Positions 56,432 to 64,000 of a stretch of DNA of 64,000 nt are shown in pieces (within the stretch, counting starts at the first letter, position 1; each line of letters begins with the position of its first letter). The translations under genes and the position numbers were made by a program. Origin of the DNA: Dactylonectria macrodidyma (lineage: Eukaryota; Ascomycota; Sordariomycetes; Hypocreales; Nectriaceae); contig JAGMUV010000006.1 in NCBI GenBank assembly GCA_020744425.1, positions 2,728,001 to 2,792,000 on the forward strand. Direction: 5' to 3'. A model generated the notes under the pieces. The model was not told the DNA's origin and did not search any database. It saw only the letters and a program-made list of their open reading frames with translations.

Positions 56432-59400
56432 TCACGCTTGAAAAGCCGGTCCTCGAGTCGATCGGCCTATTGTCTTGAAGCTCTGATATTTGCCGTCCTC
56501 TCCCATAACGTCGAATCGCTGCATTCCCATGGCGTCTGTCGTGTACCCGCTGAAGAAGTAGCCAATCACCACCACCAGGTACGTGAGCATGAGAATACTA
56601 CCCTTGAAGTAGTTGCTCTTTCCTTCGCCGTACATGTAGCTGAGGAGGAACACGCAAAGGATGACAGTAACCATATCCCACTGAGGGAAGAGGAGCGAGA
56701 ATGTGTAATTTGATGGGTCGGCTCCAGAGGGAACGCCGGGCCAGAACGCCGAGTAAAAGACCAGCGCGGGGATTTGAAGGAGGCAGACCTGCAGGGCGTA
56801 CGCGGAACCGATTTCCATCGACAGAGCAATGTTTCCGTTCATGGCAAAAGAGATGGCGTTCTACATGTTGGTTAGCTCATATGCACAAATGGTGTTGGGC
56901 ACGTCTCTTACCAAAAATTCAGTCGTGTTGGGAACCAGGGCGAACAGAGTAACACCCAGGAACTTCTGGTCAATAGCAAAGTTCTCTAGGACAACGTCCA
57001 CAGTGTCGACCAGGATCTCAGCAATAACGGCATACAGGACAGTGGCACCGAGCAAAATAACAGCACTCTTGGCTCGGCTCCAGTTGGGCGCATCATGACC
57101 ACCATGGGCGTGAGCCTCGGTGGCAGGGGCATCCGTCGGCTCGGCCTCATGATGACGGACGGGATGCTGAGGGCGAGGGGTGGCCGGAAGAGCAGATGGG
57201 CGACGGGAAATGCGGTCACGAGAGGCAATGGCAGCGGCCGTTGCTGCAATCTCGGCCACCTCCCTAGCCAGCAGCTTGTTGTCGGCATCGCTTAGTCCAC
57301 CAAGGTGAAGACCTGTGTGAGCAGGCTCGCCGCCACTCGACCTGGGAGGAACCACATGGGGGGTGACTGAAACACCATTCGGAGGTACCGTAGCCTGCGC
57401 AGCACTAGAGCCCTGGCGGGAGTACTCTTCATTCAGGCCAACCTGTTTCAAGGACTGCCCAAGGATCCGCTTGTAGAGGTGAGAGTCACGAATCTCGGAT
57501 CCAGTTGTCTCCGCCGTGGCCACGGTGTGGGCTTGCGAAGGGCGAACGCTGGAAGCATGCATGTGTTCTTCGTGTCGCTTCTCGTCAACCTCGGCGTTCC
57601 AAATCACAGCCGCATGAGTTCGAAGAGTGAACCAGAGACCAATGAGATACGACAGGAAAAGTAGGGCCGCAGCCATGTAGCAGTATGGGCGGACGGCTTC
57701 CAGATAGAACCGGTCAGCAAGGCTGGGAGCCTGAGAGAAGTAGCATCGACGGCAATCACGACCATTCTGTCCGAGGCCAATGTCTTCGCAATCCAGACAG
57801 TTGAGCTCGTGGGTGCCATAGATTTGGTAGAACAAGGTCGGGCCAAAGGCGCCAACGACGGCAAAGAGCAACATGGTGGATGTGACACCAGCGGACCTAG
57901 CATTGAAGCGCTGCGTCTTTCGCTTGAGGGCACCAAAACACATAGAAATGCCCGGTAGGAAGAGGATACCAGCGAAAATACTGCCAACAATACTTCCCTC
58001 GACGAGCCTACCCTTGCCCTGGGTCAAGGCAACGCAGTAGAGAAATACCTCGACGACGGTGGCAAAGAATGCGTTGACTGCGGCACCGACACCCATCGAT
58101 GACTGCGCAGAGATGGATGCGACGGCCTGGCCGATGAAGTAGGCCAGCGGAATAATGGACAACAAACCACCCATAAAGAGGAAAGATGGAGATGTGATGT
58201 AATTGTCCACGTGCAGGATACCTTCAAGGACGATCCAGTCAAAGATGACAAACACCACCACGCTCATAAGGTTAATGAGGAAAATGTTGGTTCCATCCAC
58301 AGTGTACTTCCAGTACTTGGAGCCCACGGCACGGTAGGTGCACACAAGAATGGATGAGCTTGGCGCGTCTTCCATGCGAGCGTACCGAATGTCGGACTCA
58401 AAGCTCATGGCGAGAGGGTGCCGTCTAAGGTGATCGAAGAGGAGGAAAGTGGTTTTGCCCATGGGAATCCAGAAGACGAGCATCCAGCAGACTCCAGAAA
58501 CAAGAATGAGGGAGGGAGAGATGAGAAAGTAGAAGAAGACGAAGAAAATGATTCGACCAATGTTCCACTGTCCGCGACCAAACAAACGTCGCTTGAGTCT
58601 GGGAAGCTCGCCAGTGTCCCCTCGTCTGCCGCGGCCAAGGAGGCTTTCAGTCTCACTGGGCTCTGAATCAATGCTCCTCCTTGAACGACCGACGATGGAG
58701 CGATTGCGGTCCGGGCCAAAGAAAAGCCTGCCGTACTCGAGGTCTCCATTCTGCCACTGCTCGTACTCGGAAATGCTCCTGCCTTCGTCTTGGTCCTCAT
58801 CCATATAAGCCTCGTCCTTCTCGAGGCGCACAAACTTGCCAAATGGATAGAACAAATATCCAGCCAAGCCCCAAAGTACGGTGCCATATTCTCTTCCGCT
58901 AGGCGCAGCAGAGAAGAGCAGGCACGTAATTGCACCAAGTGCTGGCAGCGCCGCCATCCACCAGCCGAAGAGGATGGTCCACAGAAGATTGAACACGACC
59001 AACCAGTTGCTCACTCTCCCGCCAGGGGCGGAGTGGATATCTTGTTGGGCAAATTTCTGGATAGAACGATCCTTCTTGTACAGGGCAGGCTTCCATACAC
59101 GGATACCAAAGGGATGCGTCTGATTGATGGCCTGCTGCCGATCTTTGAGGGTGAAACTTTCTGCATCGCTAACCTCGCCATCAGAGTCGCAGTCGACGTG
59201 ATCCTCGAGTGGTAGCTCCTCCTCATTTGCTTCTTCGGCCTCGACTCCGCTAACATCTTCGGTGTCTTCGGTGTCCTCATCGATATCGTCATCTTCCTGG
59301 CGCGACTGTACGCGCGATAGCTGGGTAGTGAGGGGAGGACGGCGCCGGGTGCCGTATTGCTGGCGGTCGGAGGCATCTTGCACTACCTCGTGAGGTTCAT

Positions 59401-59844
59401 CGTCCACGGAGAATACACTGCCACGGTGAGGCGTCGTGGAAGAAGGACGGCGGGGAAGGTTCGGTCTTCGAAGTCGGGTCACGGATCGAACTCGTTCGGG
59501 GCCTTTGGCACGGGACTGTGAAGCTCGAGGCTGGGCACGGTCAAGGGGGTTTTCGGCGGGGAGGGCGCTGGACGTGGCAGGGCCGCCAATGGAGCCTATG
59601 ATGAAGAAATGATTAGCCTCGATGCGATTTCGAGGTTCATGAACTAGGTCGACGTACCGTAGTTTCCCTCTGGCCTCCGTCGCACGGTGTCGGTGGACTG
59701 AAAGCTCTCGGAGAGGCCATCATCATTGTTATGTGTGGAAGGCTCTGATCGGAGAGGGTTACGGGTGTCTGCGGGTGAGGTTGCGCTGGAGGAATCACCT
59801 TGGTCGCGCGCTGTCGCAGAGCTTTCTGGCCTTGATGAACCCAT
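56432..59844 (-). CDS. VNX1: VNX1-type vacuolar cation/H+ antiporter
   Basis: A 1099-residue CaCA-family transporter. Exons 59844–59658, 59595–56912 and 56860–56432; introns are 62 and 51 bases. The first exon gives MGSSRPESSATARDQ. The long N-terminus is acidic and disordered, then membrane segments begin. The two alpha-repeat regions are clear: GVGAAVNAFFATVVEVFLYC with GSIVGSIFAGILFLPGISM, and LFALVPNTTEFL joined by splicing to NAISFAMNGNIALSMEIGSA, whose acidic residues carry the cation. A cysteine-rich luminal loop (NCLDCEDIGLG then RDCRRC) and a histidine-rich loop (HAHGGHDAP) lie between. The known yeast homologue moves Na+ and K+ into the vacuole in exchange for protons; Ca2+ transport is possible. 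Its promoter faces that of RPT6. Confidence 0.92.
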
Positions 59845-61678
59845 CGTGGATGGACTTGAGGGGGGTCGTTGAGAGGGCGAAGATGAGGAGGGACGTCGGA
59901 TGCAGTCGATCAGTGACGAGAACCGACAGCAGACTGACAAGACGGAGGACCGCCGATGAAGAGGCCCAGACGTCGCTTATGTCGTCGGGCCTTTGTTAAT
60001 AACGACGAATGGAAGAGGGAATGTCGAGCATGCCAGCGTCACGATGCAAGAGCGACGAGAAAAGTGCGGGAGGTGATGGAGCAAAGCTGGGGAACCGAGC
60101 CGTTGTTTTTGATTGAGATTTGAAGTGGGCTCGGGTCTGGCACCTTGTCTGGGACCTGGTCTTGGGCGTTCAAGCCTTGCCTGGGGATTTTGGGCTTTAG
60201 GCTTTGCTGTTTGCCCGACGTCGCCGGAGCTGATGAAGGTATTGAAAACGGCCGGGTGAGGGCGGCGCGCGAGAGAAAACAAGTGGGAAGCTGGTCCAGA
60301 GCATGTACAGTGTACAGATACAGGAGGTCGAGACTTCAGCTTGGGTGGAGGGGATGCGGCTCCTGCCAAGATGCACCACCACCAACACCGAGGACAGAGA
60401 ATGGACGAGGGAAGACGGACGAAAGATGAACAAAGGGCACAAAGTTGTATCTGAGGTGAACAAGCGGCAACAACAGACAAGGGGATTTCGTCAGGAAGAC
60501 TCGGTCAGGGTTCTCACATGTGAGTGAGGCCTGATGTTGACTGCTGAGCTGAGCTGCTCACTGCACAATCAGCAATCAGTGCTAGTACTATACACTGCAC
60601 AGTGGCGATTTGGCGACAGAACGTGGAAATCATACGGTACGGTGGGACGGGAACGTCGTAACAGCCAAACAGGCGATGCATTATTAGTGGATATCCTTGG
60701 CATCCTGTCGATTGGGATCCACCACTGTGCAAGCTCTCACAGCTCGTGATCTGAGCGTTAAACCCTGCTCGGTTTAGTGCCGAGACGCTTCTGTGCCGCT
60801 TCTTGCGCGTGCCGAGTCGCTTGGTCGAGATAACGTCATTTGGTACCGAGTACAACAGTGCATGGGATGTCTAGAGTCCAGTCCGCAATCCTCCCCAAAC
60901 TCAATGGATGGGTACCGTTTACTGACCGTGAGCAATGCAGCAGGAAATCGTAATAAATTCTAACTCTTCTCAGGTTATGCCGATCGAGTCTCAAAAAAAC
61001 AACATCACAAAGCAATTTGTGCTTGTGCCGTGCTTTGTCCCGCCAACGGCGTCCAAAGAAGGAAGTTGGTGGCAAACAGTCGCCAAGAACAGAGACAAAG
61101 TAATCCTTGTGACCATCGTTTTCTTCCATCAGCACTATTATGACTTCCGCTGTCTCCGGGGTGAGACACCTAAGGTAGACAGTAAAAAATTAACTGTACA
61201 TAGACGCAACATGAGTCAACCCACATGTCTCTCTTCCCTCGAACAAGGTTGTGGCTCACATCGCCCTGCTGAACAATACGTTCAGATGATGCGGTGCTGC
61301 ATGTTGTGACGCTACCCTTGCCCCGCGCTTACCCTAGACCTGATATGCACAATTCTGCAAGCCATCCCCGGAGCTCGGCGAAATAAACACCCGCCACAAC
61401 ATCCCAAATGCCTTTGCCCACGTTGAGCTGGTCTGTGCGCTTTGCCTGCGGCTGACGATACAAGCTGTAGCCTTGTCATCAAGCTCCAACCACATCGCAA
61501 CCCATCCACCAAACAAATCGACCCTCCACCATCGCCAATTCCTCAACTCGACGCCCGACTCGACGCCTGCCGCCTGTCCTGTGCCAAGTCGCACACCATC
61601 CTCGAACCCTCTTCTCACTCAATCTCCAATCATCACATATTCCCCCTCCCTTCGACCCCAACGGGAGCTCCGCCCAAG
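59845..61678. other. 1.8 kb divergent promoter region, VNX1-type gene and RPT6
   Basis: No third gene seen. It holds the two promoters and leaders. The last ~180 bases before RPT6 are C/A-rich (CACCATCGCC, CCAACC), a usual fungal leader. An exact PACE-like 9-mer is listed separately. Confidence 0.5.
61068..61076 (+). promoter_or_regulatory. PACE-like 9-mer GGTGGCAAA upstream of RPT6
   Basis: An exact copy of the proteasome-associated control element known from budding yeast, where Rpn4 binds it, placed 603 bases before the RPT6 ATG on the same strand. Yeast sites are usually nearer, and a clear Rpn4 is not established for this lineage, so function is inference. Confidence 0.35.
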
Positions 61679-62904
61679 ATGGCGCTCGACGAGTACTACC
61701 ACAACAAGATCGAGGCGATGAAGCTCGAGATCCTCAAGGGTCAAGCCGCTCTCCGCCGACTTGAAGCCCAGCGCAACGACTACAACTCCCGTGTGCGACT
61801 GTTGCGAGAAGAGCTCGGCCTGCTGCAACAGCCTGGCTCCTATGTCGGTGAGGTCGTCAAGGTTATGAGCACCAAGAAGATCCTCGTCAAGGTGCACCCA
61901 GAAGGCAAATATGGTACGTCGACACTGCCTGTGCAATCCTTCCCACATATGCCCTCTAACAACACCTAGTCGTCGACATCTCCGATAGCGTCGACGTCGC
62001 CAAACTCACCCCCGGAAAACGAGTCACCCTCCTGTCCGACAGCTACAAGCTCGAGAAGATGCTCCCCTCATCCGTCGACCCCCTCGTCTCCCTCATGATG
62101 GTGGAGAAGGTCCCCGACAGCACATACGACATGATTGGTGGCTTGGATCAACAGATCAAGGAAATCAAGGAAGTCATCGAGCTCGGCCTCAAGCACCCCG
62201 AGCTTTTCGAATCGCTTGGTATCGCACAACCCAAGGGTGTCCTGCTGTATGGCCCCCCGGGTACCGGAAAGACGCTCCTGGCGCGAGCCGTCGCTCACCA
62301 CACTGCTTGTAAATTCATTCGAGTGTCTGGCTCTGAGCTGGTGCAAAAGTACATTGGTGAGGGTAGCCGAATGGTGCGAGAACTCTTCGTCATGGCCCGA
62401 GAGCATGCGCCCTCCATTATCTTCATGGACGAAATCGACAGTATTGGTTCCTCACGAGTCGAGGGTTCTTCTGGTGGCGACTCAGAAGTCCAGCGAACTA
62501 TGCTTGAGCTGCTGAACCAGCTCGACGGATTCGAGCCTACCAAGAACATCAAGGTCATCATGGCCACTAATCGTCTCGATATTCTTGACCCCGCCTTGTT
62601 GCGACCTGGTCGTATCGATCGCAAGATTGAGTTCCCCCCGCCAAGCATCGAGGCCCGAGCCGACATTCTCCGCATCCACAGCCGCAAGATGAACCTCACC
62701 CGTGGTATCAACCTGACCAAGATTGCCGAGAAGATGAACGGCTGCTCCGGCGCCGAGCTCAAGGGTGTGTGTACAGAGGCCGGCATGTACGCCCTCCGCG
62801 AGCGGAGAGTCCATGTCACCCAGGAGGACTTTGAGCTCGCCACGGCCAAGATTCTCAACAAGCACGACGACAAGGAGGTGGCGCTCGGCAAGCTGTGGAA
62901 GTAA
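61679..62904 (+). CDS. RPT6: 26S proteasome regulatory ATPase RPT6
   Basis: A 389-residue AAA+ ATPase of the proteasome base, which unfolds ubiquitinated proteins and opens the 20S gate. Exons 61679–61913 and 61970–62904 with a 56-base intron (GTACGT…CCTAG). The N-terminal coiled coil ([20 protein letters not shown]) and OB domain ([20 protein letters not shown]) are followed by the ATPase: Walker A GPPGTGKT near 175, pore loop KYIGEG, Walker B IIFMDEID near 230, arginine fingers in [14 protein letters not shown]. It ends KLWK. The length equals that of other fungal Rpt6 proteins, and RPT6 is preferred over its paralogues because of the N-terminal [13 protein letters not shown] and [16 protein letters not shown] segments. 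Confidence 0.96.
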
Positions 62905-64000
62905 ATGGATAGACGCGATACGAAACACGGCTTTGTCTTTCTTGTTGCTGCGGCCCCCGGTGCTCACGAGCGGAGGGCTCGGGTTTTCATAGAAGGGCTG
63001 GGACAGCAGGAGAGGAGTTGTAAGGATAGTAAATTGTACCAATATTCGGGCAAGGTTCCTCGTATTGATGTACATCTTTGGTTACCTTTGTAACTCTGCG
63101 TGTTTTCGTTGCCCGTTTCCAGTGCCATTGACTCTGCAACCGAAGATTTCTCTTAGGTATGTGAGGAGCACTCGCCCATTGATAAATAACACAAACCCGG
63201 GCCGAGCCGTCCATCCTGGGTCTCTTAGTCTCGGCCCTTCATGCAAACGTGGAACTTGTAATTAGCCTCAATTATCGATCTGAGGTTGATTCAAAGCATG
63301 GCGCGCATGAGACTCAGACGTAAGAGTATGCGTGAGGACGAAACATAATATTCCGCCAAGCTCCCGACAGGTATAGGGTATCTACGCATCGACTGGTAAC
63401 CCCCTGTCCGGAGTTGAATTGACGACTCGGCAGTTGGTTGTCTATTCACCATAATCTGTTTCCTCTCTGTTCCCTAAATACTTGATTATTATCCTGGTAG
63501 TTACTGCAAACCCTTGTTAGATTGGCAAGTTTCGTCTGGGAGCGACGAAATTTCGTCAGGGCCGCGAGGCTAAGATACCGACTCTTGACTGTCCTCTTAA
63601 GCAACTTCTCTCCTACTGTTAGGAACTCAAGATACTGAGGCTGCGACCATTCCTAGATACTCGTTAAACAGCAGGGGATATCAACCCTTCTATCACTACA
63701 TAATCTTGAGAACTTCATGTCATAAATGCATATGCTCAATTACTGTGGGCTGTAGTCTAAAGGTGGACGGACTACTGACAAACCCACACCCTCTGTAACA
63801 AAACGTCATGTAAAAATATGGCTAACTACCCGACCATGCAATGTCCACAGAAGAGCCGAATCCGTCTTAAACTAGCAAAACACTGGTGACATTCCCGCGC
63901 TCGATATCATGACTCAGAACTACCATCTTCAACGCTGGTCTGACCTGACTAGCTCAAAATGCGGCGGCTGGCCTAACATCGGCCTCGACCACCTCCTATG
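62905..64000. other. RPT6 3' region and window end, no gene seen
   Basis: 1.1 kb with no convincing coding frame on either strand. The left part is the 3' UTR of RPT6; the rest is unexplained intergenic DNA running off the window. Confidence 0.45.

Overview
The window is nuclear DNA of a filamentous ascomycete, most likely a Sordariomycete. The evidence is short GT–AG introns of about 42–90 bases, fungal-only families (rhodopsin-domain membrane protein, DUF3425 bZIP factor, Zn-cluster factor, NACHT–ankyrin receptor, DUF3176 relic) and plant cell-wall enzymes (GH127 family, pectin lyase). I cannot name the species. About sixteen genes look intact and four look broken. Genes are well spaced and there is no bacterial-style operon.

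Left accessory part (1–28.9 kb): the 3' end of a berberine-bridge-type FAD oxidase; a bZIP/DUF3425 factor; a seven-helix rhodopsin-domain protein; a Zn-cluster factor; then the most striking gene, an intronless reading frame (complement 7813–10314) that joins a class III (oxygen-sensitive, glycyl radical) ribonucleotide reductase, NrdD, to its radical-SAM activase, NrdG, in one polypeptide. Next come a NACHT–ankyrin NLR-type receptor, a secreted GH127 enzyme, a small protein built from two diverged copies of one ~90-residue unit, an AT-rich stretch with a 526-bp element bounded by 45-bp terminal inverted repeats, a frameshifted CoA-disulfide-reductase-like pseudogene, an HSL-type esterase, a zinc-free medium-chain reductase, and an HxxxD acyltransferase cut by one in-frame TAG.

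Middle (28.9–49 kb): a degenerate DUF3176 relic and two tandem tRNA-Asp(GTC) genes, each preceded by a hairpin whose stem differs by a paired change. Then comes a conserved core block: LicD-family protein, MLH3, a basic/serine-rich conserved protein, VPS11 and a POF1-like nucleotidyltransferase. It is followed by a broken F-box/ankyrin-like gene.

Right (49–64 kb): 5.7 kb with almost nothing recognisable, a secreted pectin lyase, a VNX1-type vacuolar cation/H+ antiporter and the proteasome ATPase RPT6. An exact match to the yeast PACE element (GGTGGCAAA) lies about 0.6 kb upstream of RPT6. Housekeeping genes (MLH3, VPS11, VNX1, RPT6) lie to the right of 33 kb; accessory genes, relics and the repeat element lie mostly to the left.

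The best candidate for something undescribed is the NrdD–NrdG fusion. Ascomycetes make deoxynucleotides with the oxygen-dependent class I enzyme, so a self-contained anaerobic reductase plus activase would be a second route to dNTPs without oxygen, probably gained by transfer from a prokaryote.
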